Assembly (NCBI GenBank): GCA_934778205.1 | Contig: CAKVOD010000014.1 | Coordinates: forward strand, 1 to 18,757 | Direction of reading: 5' to 3' | Length of the DNA stretch: 18,757 bases | Source: an uncultured Clostridia bacterium | GTDB taxonomy: Bacteria; Bacillota; Clostridia; Christensenellales; UBA1242 | Part shown: in pieces, positions 7,762 through 14,473 of the stretch | How positions within the stretch are numbered: position 1 is the first letter of the stretch | How the letters are laid out: each line of letters opens with the position of its first letter | Position numbers and translations under genes: made by a program | The notes under the pieces: generated by a model | Databases searched by the model: none | What the model saw: only the letters and a program-made list of their open reading frames with translations | What the model was told of the DNA's origin: nothing

Positions 7762-9558
7762 CTAATTAATAAATGTAGTTTTTAGTCTTGTAAGTTCTTT
7801 GCTATAACTCCCGATTTTATTGAGAAGTTCGGCACGCTTTGATAAGTCAGTTGCGTTTTTGTAGAGTGTTTCTAAATCTTTGATTTCAACCTCGAGGGCA
7901 CGTATTCTATTGAGATTGAGTGAATTGAGATATCCCTGCTTGTCCTTTTCTTCGGAACTAGAAAAATGATAGTTGATAAGTTCGGCTATGTCTTTGTCAT
8001 TTTCAAGGTCAAAGTGGTCGTATAGTTCGCTAATGCGAAATTCGGTATTTGATTCGTGTTTTTCGAGCAACCATTGATATAGTCTTTGATAGTTTGTGCT
8101 GACAAATGCAAGAGTTTGGTCGTATGTGACAAATGGCTTTTTGTGAACCATACTTGCTAGAATTATCTTGTCCGCTTTTTGGTTTGCATCCACAAAATTT
8201 TGCGAAAACTGCTTTAGTTCCTCATCGGTCGCTTTCTTTTCTTTTTTAAGTGTTGACATTTGTGTCGTCAAACTTTCACGCACTACGTTTTCCGAAACAT
8301 TTGCGTATTTTGCGATTGGTCGCACATACACGTCCGCAAGCGCAAGACTTGGCAGTTCGCGAATTAGGTCGATTGCTTGTTTTAGGAACTTTGTTCTTTG
8401 GTCGTTGGAGGACATATCAAAACTTTGCGCTATAACGCGGATTTTGTAATCCATAAGTTCCTCAGCGTTTTCAATAAGTTTTTCAAATGCTTCCTTGCCG
8501 TTTTTCTTCAAAAATTCGTCGGGGTCTTGTCCGTTTGGAATTGTGATGATTTTTACGTTAAGCCCTGCTTTTTGCAAAATGTCTAAAGCGCGGAACGTTG
8601 CTTTTTGTCCAGCGCTGTCGCCGTCATAACAAACTAAAACATTGTCACAAATCTTCTTTAGCATCATTGCGTGTTGCTCGGTGAGCGCTGTTCCTTGTGT
8701 GGCAACGGCGTTTTGAAAGCCAAATTGATGGAGCATAATGACGTCAATTTGTCCTTCGGCAAGAATTAGTGTATTGAAACGTTGCTCACGTTTTGCGTCG
8801 ATAACTTGCTTGAGTCCAAAAATTGCGCGAGATTTATCAAAAACTATTGTTTGACGCGTGTTTTTGTATTTTGGAACATCAAGTTCTTTGTCAAGTATTC
8901 TGCCAGAAAAACCGATGACTTCACAATAGTTATTATAGATAGGAAAAATCAATCGCTCGGCGATTGCGTCATAAACTTTTTCATCTTTTTGTGAGGCTAT
9001 CCCCGCATTAACCAATGTTTGGTTGTCATAGCCAAGTTCGTTCAAACTACGCACGATTGCTTGAAAGTTTGGACTATATCCAATTTCAAAATTTTCAAGC
9101 GAGGCGCGGTTGATTCTCCTATCACGCAGATAGTTTTGCGCTTTAATTGATGTTTTGGCGTAAATTTGCTTTTTGTAAAACTCCTTTGCGTCGTTTAGTG
9201 CTTTCAAAACTTCTTTTTTCTCTCGATTCTTCTCGGCAATTGCTTTTGCGTCGACACTTTTGTCGTACTCAACTTCGACCCCAACCATTTTGGCAAGAAA
9301 TTCGACCGCTTCCATAAAATTAAGGTTTTCCATCTTTCTAATGAATTGAATCAAATCGCCACTTTCGCCACAACCAAAACAATGATAAAAACCCTCGTAC
9401 TCGTCAATTGTAAACGAAGGAGTTTTTTCATAATGGAATGGGCAACGCGCCCAATAGTTGCGCCCTTTTTTGGTCAGTTCCAAGTACTTTGAAGCAATTT
9501 GAGAAAAACTACAGCGAGACTTTAAGTCCATAACAAAGCCGTCTTTTAGTCTATCCAT
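7762..9558 (-). CDS. dnaG: DNA primase DnaG
   Basis: DnaG lays down RNA primers for Okazaki fragments at the replication fork. At 598 residues it is full length. The N-terminal CHC2 zinc-binding domain shows Cys39, His42, Cys60 and Cys63 (CPFHYEKTPSF, YHCFGCGESGD). The catalytic core has ERLIFPIYN (201-209), GFSGR (216-220) and a TOPRIM fold with Glu268 (LAEGQIDVI) and the acidic pair D312/D314 (CYDGDSAG). The helical C-terminal part would carry the helicase-binding domain, which is poorly conserved. The first TOPRIM motif reads EGQIDV where EGYMDV is usual. The ATG at 9558 has AGGAG a little far upstream plus an AAGG nearer; an in-frame ATG at codon 10 is a weaker alternative. rpoD follows after 25 bases. 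Confidence 0.97.
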   Translation of the reverse strand: MDRLKDGFVMDLKSRCSFSQIASKYLELTKKGRNYWARCPFHYEKTPSFTIDEYEGFYHCFGCGESGDLIQFIRKMENLNFMEAVEFLAKMVGVEVEYDKSVDAKAIAEKNREKKEVLKALNDAKEFYKKQIYAKTSIKAQNYLRDRRINRASLENFEIGYSPNFQAIVRSLNELGYDNQTLVNAGIASQKDEKVYDAIAERLIFPIYNNYCEVIGFSGRILDKELDVPKYKNTRQTIVFDKSRAIFGLKQVIDAKREQRFNTLILAEGQIDVIMLHQFGFQNAVATQGTALTEQHAMMLKKICDNVLVCYDGDSAGQKATFRALDILQKAGLNVKIITIPNGQDPDEFLKKNGKEAFEKLIENAEELMDYKIRVIAQSFDMSSNDQRTKFLKQAIDLIRELPSLALADVYVRPIAKYANVSENVVRESLTTQMSTLKKEKKATDEELKQFSQNFVDANQKADKIILASMVHKKPFVTYDQTLAFVSTNYQRLYQWLLEKHESNTEFRISELYDHFDLENDKDIAELINYHFSSSEEKDKQGYLNSLNLNRIRALEVEIKDLETLYKNATDLSKRAELLNKIGSYSKELTRLKTTFIN

Positions 9559-9577
9559 CTAATGCCTTTTTTCTCCT

Positions 9578-9616
9578 AAAAATCGCGTTCAAAGGTTAAA
9601 TACAACCTTTGGACGC
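9578..9616 (-). terminator. Strong hairpin between recO and dnaG (terminator or attenuator)
   Basis: A 13-bp stem with one G-T wobble (9585-9597 with 9604-9616, core CAAAGGTT/AACCTTTG; six-base loop) is followed on the minus strand by five T (9582-9578) and then the dnaG ribosome-binding site. It probably ends or thins transcription from ybeY-era-yqzL-recO. I find no convincing promoter in the 84-base gap, so dnaG-rpoD may depend on read-through. Confidence 0.6.
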
Positions 9617-9642
9617 AAAATCCCTTTTTTTCGATATTTTTT

Positions 9643-10350
9643 TTAAAGATTCAAGAAAAATTGTCGATTTATAATTTCTTTTAACATTTTTTTTGTCGTC
9701 TTTAGTGTTTTTTCGTCAAAACTCATACGCGCTAGTTCAACAAACTTGTTGTTTTGGAGCGTACTTATTGTTTTTACAATGTCAATGTCAATTTGTTCAC
9801 AATTAAATCTATTGCAGTTTTCACATAAAAAGCAGTTGAGCCCTATGTCAAAATAAACTTTGTCCTCAAACCCTTTGTTGCAGGTGTTGCAAGTGGCGGT
9901 GTTGAGTTCAAATCCCTGCATTTTCAGTATTTCAACCATAAACTTTGCAGTTGCAGTATCTGAATTGGTATTTTCAATATCAATAATTGACAAATATGTA
10001 AGCAATAGCATAAAAAGCAAACGGGAATTGTTATATTCACCGTTTGAGTCGACAATTTTCAAGATATTGCAAGCGTCGAGATATTTTTCATAGTCTTTTG
10101 GAATGTTGAAAAAAGTATTTTTGCTGTCGACCGTTTTGACAATGTCATAACCTTTACCTTCAACAATCACAAACTCGCCATAAAACAATGGCGTACTTGC
10201 ATATCGCAATTTAGCGGTTGGCTTTTTACAACCGCGCAAGATAACTTTCTTTTTTCCAAACGTTGGTGCATAAAGCGTGAGCAACTTGTCGTATTCGCGA
10301 AAATCGGCGGAATAGATTACAATTGCATCACACTTGTATTCTTTTGCCAT
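9643..10350 (-). CDS. recO: DNA repair protein RecO
   Basis: RecO works with RecR/RecF to load RecA on SSB-coated single-stranded DNA during gap repair and anneals complementary strands. The 235-residue protein has the N-terminal OB-fold (residues about 5-78, including ADFREYDKLLTLYAPTFGK) and a helical middle. A zinc-finger segment follows, with Cys154-x2-Cys157 (CNTC) and CFLCENC (Cys173, Cys176, Cys179); either of two CxxC pairs could complete the site. The identification rests on domain order, length and context after era/yqzL. AAAGGA lies just before the ATG at 10350, only 3 bases after the upstream stop, so it is co-transcribed. A hairpin follows the gene. Confidence 0.92.
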   Translation of the reverse strand: MAKEYKCDAIVIYSADFREYDKLLTLYAPTFGKKKVILRGCKKPTAKLRYASTPLFYGEFVIVEGKGYDIVKTVDSKNTFFNIPKDYEKYLDACNILKIVDSNGEYNNSRLLFMLLLTYLSIIDIENTNSDTATAKFMVEILKMQGFELNTATCNTCNKGFEDKVYFDIGLNCFLCENCNRFNCEQIDIDIVKTISTLQNNKFVELARMSFDEKTLKTTKKMLKEIINRQFFLNL

Positions 10351-10353
10351 AAA

Positions 10354-10506
10354 TTAGTCCTTTGTGGTTTGCTTTTCGTCTTGCTCATCCAAAAATCGGA
10401 ACCACTCAGGGTGCACAAGCACATTTTTGAGGTTTCTATACCCAATGTTGCCTGTTTCATAGAACGCGCGGTCTAATAACTTTATAAAATTCTCAAATTC
10501 GTTCAT
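10354..10506 (-). CDS. yqzL: YqzL-like small protein (50 residues)
   Basis: A 50-codon frame runs from ATG 10506 to TAA 10354. It has a strong GGAGG ribosome-binding site 7 bases upstream and 3 bases separating it from recO. The product contains FYETGNIGYRNLKN at residues 15-28, resembling the F..TGNI..Y...K pattern of the small YqzL protein encoded between era and recO in Bacillus. It is soluble and acidic at the C-terminus, with no membrane segment. Its function is unknown. Conserved location, ribosome-binding site and motif together make a real gene likely; the symbol rests on resemblance from memory. Confidence 0.8.
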   Translation of the reverse strand: MNEFENFIKLLDRAFYETGNIGYRNLKNVLVHPEWFRFLDEQDEKQTTKD

Positions 10507-10556
10507 TTTTTTGCCTCCGATTTATTTTTTGTTGTTTGTCAATTTTTATACTTTGT

Positions 10557-11453
10557 TTATATGTCGTCTTCTGTAAAACCGAGTTCGTTCAGTAGCCCTG
10601 TACTGTCTTTCCAGTTTTCTTTGACTTTAACCCAAAGTTCGAGGAAGATTTTGGTGTCGTATATTTTCTCAAGTTCTTGACGCGCACGCGTGCCGATGTC
10701 CTTGAGCATTTGCCCGTTTTTGCCAATGATGATTGCTTTGTGCGACTGCTTTTCACAATAGATTGTTGCGGAAATGTTCAATACATTGCCGTCGCGCTCC
10801 ATTGTTTCAACCTTGACACCGATACCGTGCGGAATCTCCTCGCGAATGAGGTACAATGCTTTTTCGCGTATGATTTCACTGACGATGAAGTTGTTAATTT
10901 TTTTGTCGTCCAAATCTTCATCTTGATAGTATTTTATGGTGTCAGTCAAGTATGGGTCAATCAATTCAAGCAAAATGTCCAAATTCTGGCGTTTTTTCGC
11001 GGATATGAACACAATCTCTTTAAATGCAGTTTCGTCTTTTATCTTTTCAATTTGCGGATAAATTTTTTCAATTGTCGTTTCGTCCACTTTGTTGACGACT
11101 AAGAATGTTGGTATTTTCTTCGCGTCGATTTTCTTTAGTGGCGTATAAATTTGCTCGTACAAAACTTTTGTTGCGTCGACGACAATCAAAATGAGGTTGA
11201 CATCTTCGACTGCCGCTTCGACACTTTTGTTCATAAACCTATCAAGCGCGTTTTTTTGCTTGTGAATACCCGGTGTGTCGACAAAAATGATTTGCCTGTT
11301 CGGCGTGTTGTAGACGCCCATAATTTTGTTGCGCGTTGTTTGCGGTTTTGGCGTGACGATTGACACTTTCTTTTTTAGCAGTGCGTTGATTAGTGTTGAC
11401 TTGCCGACGTTTGGCAAACCGATGAGCGCAACAAATCCTGACTTAAATTCCAT
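10557..11453 (-). CDS. era: GTPase Era
   Basis: Era is an essential GTPase that binds the 3' end of 16S rRNA and acts in 30S subunit maturation. The 298-residue protein has the G-domain motifs G1 GLPNVGKST (12-20), G3 DTPG (59-62), G4 NKVD (121-124) and G5 SAK (151-153). The C-terminal type II KH RNA-binding domain includes GKNGQMLKDIG (244-254) and the typical FLELWVKVKENWK. GGAGAGG overlaps the end of ybeY just before the ATG at 11453, and the two genes are 1 base apart, so they are translationally linked. In many Firmicutes dgkA and cdd stand between ybeY and era; here they are missing. Confidence 0.97.
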   Translation of the reverse strand: MEFKSGFVALIGLPNVGKSTLINALLKKKVSIVTPKPQTTRNKIMGVYNTPNRQIIFVDTPGIHKQKNALDRFMNKSVEAAVEDVNLILIVVDATKVLYEQIYTPLKKIDAKKIPTFLVVNKVDETTIEKIYPQIEKIKDETAFKEIVFISAKKRQNLDILLELIDPYLTDTIKYYQDEDLDDKKINNFIVSEIIREKALYLIREEIPHGIGVKVETMERDGNVLNISATIYCEKQSHKAIIIGKNGQMLKDIGTRARQELEKIYDTKIFLELWVKVKENWKDSTGLLNELGFTEDDI

Positions 11454-11454
11454 T

Positions 11455-11937
11455 CTACCTCTCCAATTTCATTTTTTCCATAGTTTTATCTTGCAAATCG
11501 AACATTATTGCTCTTTCAAACTCTGCTTCGTGGTCTAGTCCCAAGAGGTGCAAGAGTCCGTGAACGCTCAAAAAGCAAATTTCGCGGTCAAGCGAATGCC
11601 CATATTCTTTGCTTTGCGCGACGGCGACGTCGTAGCAAATGAAGATTTCGCCGATAAAAACCTTTTTTTCTTCCCTATCATAGTCGAAAGGATAATTTTT
11701 TTTGTTTATTTTTGTTTGTAAACCATTTTCTAGCATTCTAAAGGATAGCACATCGGTTGGACGGTCCTTTTCACGATATTCTTTGTTCATTTCGTGGATT
11801 GTTTCGACGTCGACAAAATTTAGAATTGCATAGAATTTTTTGTTGTCTTGCCCGACTATTTTTGAAAGCGCTTTGGACGCTTTTTGAATGAGTTTTTCAT
11901 TGATGCTATAGCCGTTTTCGTTGTTAATTTTAAACAT
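11455..11937 (-). CDS. ybeY: Endoribonuclease YbeY (16S rRNA maturation factor)
   Basis: YbeY is a zinc-dependent endoribonuclease for 16S rRNA 3'-end processing and 70S ribosome quality control. The 160-residue protein carries the signature HGLLHLLGLDHE with zinc ligands His126, His130 and His136. It also has the conserved RPTDVLSF (59-66) and GEIFICYDVA (96-105). The ATG at 11937 has only a modest GTGGGG upstream. It is the first gene after a good promoter (12001-12029), with a leader of roughly 55 bases, and is followed by era after 1 base. Together, ybeY, era and the downstream genes form a ribosome-maturation/repair operon. Confidence 0.95.
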   Translation of the reverse strand: MFKINNENGYSINEKLIQKASKALSKIVGQDNKKFYAILNFVDVETIHEMNKEYREKDRPTDVLSFRMLENGLQTKINKKNYPFDYDREEKKVFIGEIFICYDVAVAQSKEYGHSLDREICFLSVHGLLHLLGLDHEAEFERAIMFDLQDKTMEKMKLER

Positions 11938-12000
11938 AAATTACCCCACTGCCACTTATGTGTTTCACTTTTGTTGTTAAGGCTTTTCTTCCTTTGATTA

Positions 12001-12029
12001 ATTATACAACATTTTTTTGATTAAGACAA
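12001..12029 (-). promoter_or_regulatory. Sigma-A-type promoter of ybeY-era-yqzL-recO
   Basis: Minus strand: -35 TTGTCT (12029-12024), 17-bp spacer, perfect -10 TATAAT (12006-12001). The 17 bases AAAAAATGTTGTATAAT ending at the -10 recur exactly in the promoter at 14368-14396. Confidence 0.7.
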
Positions 12030-12069
12030 TCACTTTTTGCAATTTTCTTTTAGTTTTTTTGTTTTTCCC

Positions 12070-12130
12070 TTCCGGGAGATTTCTCCGCGTCGGCGAAGGC
12101 TAACGCCTCCGCCTTTGGTCGAAATGACAG
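12070..12130. repeat. Interspersed-type intergenic repeat (GAGATTTCTCC ... GTCGAAATGACA)
   Basis: GC-rich insert in an AT-rich gap. It begins CCGGGAGATTTCTCC, continues with an imperfect GC palindrome (GGCG-A-AGGC TAAC GCCT-C-CGCC) and ends GGTCGAAATGACAG. The GAGATTTCTCC...TCGAAATGACA combination resembles a short repeat that I recall from intergenic regions of many bacterial genomes and metagenomic contigs; I cannot search to confirm it. It sits in the 329-base gap between yqfD and ybeY. Confidence 0.5.
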
Positions 12131-12185
12131 TGGGGAGTTCCAGTCCGTTTATTTAACAGTGAGGAGTTCCAGTCCGTTTATTTAA
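12128..12185. repeat. Two tandem copies of a 29-bp unit
   Basis: Units 12128-12156 and 12157-12185 are adjacent and identical except for one base (GTGGGGAG against GTGAGGAG); both end in CCGTTTATTTAA. They directly follow the interspersed repeat. The rest of the gap (12186-12266) is AT-rich with no gene. Confidence 0.9.
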
Positions 12186-12266
12186 GGGTGTAAATTAAAT
12201 ATATTATATAAGTGATGTTATGCCTGCTCAGTAGATACTACATACAAAGACATCAAAGTTCCCCAA

Positions 12267-13364
12267 TTAGAAATTGAGGCTTTCGCGGACAACGTACGTA
12301 ATTGTGATTTGCTTGCCACCATCTGTTGTTGGGGTTATGTTGACAAGTTCTTGTTCAAAGTCTTTCACGTTGCACACGGCTTTTGCTTCCTTTTTCGTGT
12401 TTTCGAGCAGTTTTTGCTCGTCATTTTCTAGGTCGATTGTATATTGCACAGAGGCTAATTCGTAATATTTTGTTTCGGTTACTTTCAGTGGAATTATCTT
12501 TGAGAGATAATAAGTCTTAGTTTCGGTTTCAAACTTTTCAAACTTACAAAGAGGTTTTTTATCATTTTCTATTGCTACCACTCTTTGAGTTTTGCCCGTG
12601 CGCTCAAGTTTTGTATTTTTTTCATAATAGGTTTTTGAAAACGAATAGTATGCGTCAAAACTAATTTCGCCACGCGCTTTGCTCGGAATATGTGCGCCGT
12701 TCGAGTCAACAACATAGTTTGCTATGATTGTTTGCCCTTTCGCCACTTTGTCGCCTACTTGAACAAGCGCTGTGCCAGATGTTGTAACTATTTTTGTGAT
12801 TATGCACGTAGTTTTTGCGACAATCGGCGCATTTTCGTTCAGTAATGCGGAATTATCTATTTTTTCGCTGATTGTTATAACTAAGGTTGTTCCTACAATG
12901 TTTGCGGAGGCGAGAGCGACGCCGTCCACGCTTGCAATGAGTGTAATTGGCAATTTTTTGAGATCGATTGACGCCTTTGTTGTGCCTTTCTTTACGCCTA
13001 TTTCATTGAGCGCTTGCACGATTTCTTTTGTTTCAACATTTTGAAGCCCGTATATGCGATACTGCCAAATGCGCGAACTATACAACGACGCGCACACTGT
13101 GACAACTGCCAATGCAAGCAATATGCCGATACTGTTTTGAAAAAACGCTTTGAATGACGAAAATTTTGGCGCGGATATAATTTCGATTTTGTAGTTTGAA
13201 TTTGCGTAGAGTGCTTGTATTCCTTTAAAGTGGCAATATTCAATGCTACAAGTCAGTTCCTCGACACCAACGCGCAAATTATATATCTTTATATTCCTAT
13301 TATATAGCGCGTTTATAAAATTTTGAGGTTTTTTCCCGATGACTCTAAATTTTACCTTTTTCAT
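12267..13364 (-). CDS. yqfD: Sporulation protein YqfD
   Basis: YqfD is a membrane protein conserved in endospore formers, produced in the mother cell and needed for efficient sporulation together with YqfC; its biochemical action is unknown. The protein has about 365 residues. An N-terminal cytoplasmic region (VKFRVIGKKPQNFINAL...) precedes one membrane segment (about residues 77-96). A large extracytoplasmic part contains a biotinyl-lipoyl-like VQVGDKVAKGQTII (about 200-213) and a family-typical C-terminus. I chose the ATG at 13364 because AGAGGTG lies 5-6 bases before it. The GTG at 13370 is in frame but overlaps that ribosome-binding site. It starts a few bases after the yqfC stop. An 8-bp hairpin spans its own stop codon. 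Confidence 0.93.
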   Translation of the reverse strand: MKKVKFRVIGKKPQNFINALYNRNIKIYNLRVGVEELTCSIEYCHFKGIQALYANSNYKIEIISAPKFSSFKAFFQNSIGILLALAVVTVCASLYSSRIWQYRIYGLQNVETKEIVQALNEIGVKKGTTKASIDLKKLPITLIASVDGVALASANIVGTTLVITISEKIDNSALLNENAPIVAKTTCIITKIVTTSGTALVQVGDKVAKGQTIIANYVVDSNGAHIPSKARGEISFDAYYSFSKTYYEKNTKLERTGKTQRVVAIENDKKPLCKFEKFETETKTYYLSKIIPLKVTETKYYELASVQYTIDLENDEQKLLENTKKEAKAVCNVKDFEQELVNITPTTDGGKQITITYVVRESLNF

Positions 13365-13372
13365 AGCCACCT

Positions 13373-13612
13373 CTATAAAATGTTTATTCCTTTAATGTTG
13401 CCACTAATGCGTATTTCGCATTTTGAAAGTTCTTCCATTACAAGATTTGTACCTAACACCTGAAACTTGTTTCTTTTCAGCAAAACTACTATTTCGTCAC
13501 TTGTGCAAAGGTTCAACCCCTTGCCACCCATTAAGTATAGATACGATTTTGTGAAATAACACTTGAAGCCAAGAGTTGAAATGTCTTTTTTGAAATATTC
13601 CAAAACTTCCAT
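13373..13612 (-). CDS. yqfC: Sporulation protein YqfC (YabP/YqfC family)
   Basis: The 79-residue protein has a beta-rich pattern: YLMGGKGLNLCTSDEIVVLL at 26-45, then QVLGTNLVMEELSKCEIRISGNI at 51-73. This matches the YabP/YqfC family (G-x-x-x-L.....EI.....G..L.I..L....I.I.G.I). Family members are made under sporulation control in the mother cell, and YqfC is always next to YqfD. The ATG at 13612 has GGAG about 12 bases upstream. No clear SigE promoter could be assigned in the short upstream region, which is separated from the preceding gene by a terminator. Confidence 0.88.
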   Translation of the reverse strand: MEVLEYFKKDISTLGFKCYFTKSYLYLMGGKGLNLCTSDEIVVLLKRNKFQVLGTNLVMEELSKCEIRISGNIKGINIL

Positions 13613-13670
13613 ACCGATTTTTTCTCCATTCTATACTACTATTTAATGAATTTGAATTGAAACATATGAT

Positions 13671-13711
13671 AAAAAAGAAAACCACTGTTTTGATGTCAAA
13701 CAATGGTTTCA
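13671..13711 (-). terminator. Terminator of the Lys-rich membrane protein gene
   Basis: On the minus strand, GAAACCATTG (13711-13702) pairs with CAGTGGTTTTC (13687-13677) across a loop of about 14 bases, followed by TTTTTT (13676-13671). It lies about 90 bases past the stop at 13799 and before yqfC. Confidence 0.75.
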
Positions 13712-13798
13712 AAATATTTATGTGTTATTCAATATAAAAATGCTTTACAATATAATTAAAGAATTATTCCTCACAAACTAGGCAAAAGATGCTGTCGT

Positions 13799-14275
13799 CT
13801 ATTTCTTTTTGTCGAGTGCGTCGCCAAAAATGAGCGCCTTCATCTCAGGAGATAAACGCTTGATTTCATCGGCAAGCGTTTCCTCTTTGATTCCCTCCGC
13901 ATCTTTCTTTACTTCCATAGGTGGCTCAGTGAAATTTGGGTTGTCACTCTCGCCCTCGCCAAGTTCGGGCGCTTGGGGTTTAGTTTCCTCCTCCGCCTTG
14001 CGTTTGGCTTCTTCCTCCGCCTTTTGCGCCTCTTTTTGCTTGATTAAGTCGCGCGGACGCACAAACTTTGAGGACGCCTTTTCTTTTTTCTCTTTCGGTG
14101 CCTTTTCTTTTTTTACTTTTTCTTTCTTTTCTTTCTTTTCTTTCTTGTGCTTTTCCTTTTTTTCTTTCGGCGCTTTTTCTTTTGTACCTTGTTTGCGATA
14201 GAATCGACTGTTGAGTAGCATTATTATCAAAAACAACAATGCAACTGCAATAACTGCATACCATATTGCTGACAT
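13799..14275 (-). CDS. Membrane-anchored Lys/Glu-rich protein of unknown function
   Basis: 158 residues. An N-terminal membrane helix (about residues 5-21) is followed by an extremely basic, low-complexity stretch of KEK/KKEKKE repeats (31-66). A more acidic, Pro- and Glu-rich linker comes next, and the protein ends in a short ordered-looking end, LSPEMKALIFGDALDKK. With positive residues after the helix it is probably anchored with the tail in the cytoplasm. It lies between floA and yqfC but has its own promoter and terminator. I do not recognise a family. The C-terminal motif may be the conserved functional part, for example a docking peptide, and the basic stretch could bind acidic lipid or nucleic acid; both are inference. 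AAGGAG lies about 13 bases before the ATG, which is slightly long. Confidence 0.8.
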   Translation of the reverse strand: MSAIWYAVIAVALLFLIIMLLNSRFYRKQGTKEKAPKEKKEKHKKEKKEKKEKVKKEKAPKEKKEKASSKFVRPRDLIKQKEAQKAEEEAKRKAEEETKPQAPELGEGESDNPNFTEPPMEVKKDAEGIKEETLADEIKRLSPEMKALIFGDALDKKK

Positions 14276-14364
14276 AGATTTACATTTTCTCCTTTATTCT
14301 TTATTTTTTATTCTTTATTGTTTTTCGTGCAAAAAATAATAACTTGCACAATTTCTTGATTATG

Positions 14365-14396
14365 GTTATTATACAACATTTTTTGTTATTATACAA
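14365..14396 (-). promoter_or_regulatory. Promoter with 12-bp direct repeat before the Lys-rich protein gene
   Basis: Minus strand: -35 TTGTAT (14396-14391), 17-bp spacer, -10 TATAAT (14373-14368). The 12-mer TTGTATAATAAC occurs twice, at 14396-14385 and 14376-14365, exactly 20 bp apart. So each copy contains a perfect -10 hexamer, and the upstream copy doubles as -35. The lower copy shares 17 bases with the ybeY promoter. Confidence 0.6.
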
Positions 14397-14427
14397 TAAT
14401 TTTCAACAAAATTTGTAATATTTTTAG

Positions 14428-14453
14428 AAAAAAGGATGTAGCATTGTACATCC
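14428..14453 (-). terminator. Rho-independent terminator of nfeD-floA
   Basis: A 7-bp stem GGATGTA/TACATCC (14453-14447 with 14440-14434, six-base loop) is followed by TTTTTT on the minus strand. It lies 20 bases after the floA stop. Confidence 0.88.
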
Positions 14454-14473
14454 TCTTTCCCAGTTATGAATTA

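Noticed and set aside
7750..7762. GGCGC-ACC-GCGCC hairpin between dnaG and rpoD
   Set aside because: Only 5 bp with a 3-base loop and no T run; it could be an mRNA processing site but nothing supports that.
10507..10556. Internal promoter (TTGACA) before the YqzL-like gene
   Set aside because: A perfect -35 hexamer, but no -10 at 16-18 bp; the ribosome-binding site occupies that position.
12261..12279. Terminator spanning the yqfD stop codon (CCCCAATT/AATTGAGG stem)
   Set aside because: The 8-bp stem is real but no T run follows it on the minus strand; left as an uncertain structure.
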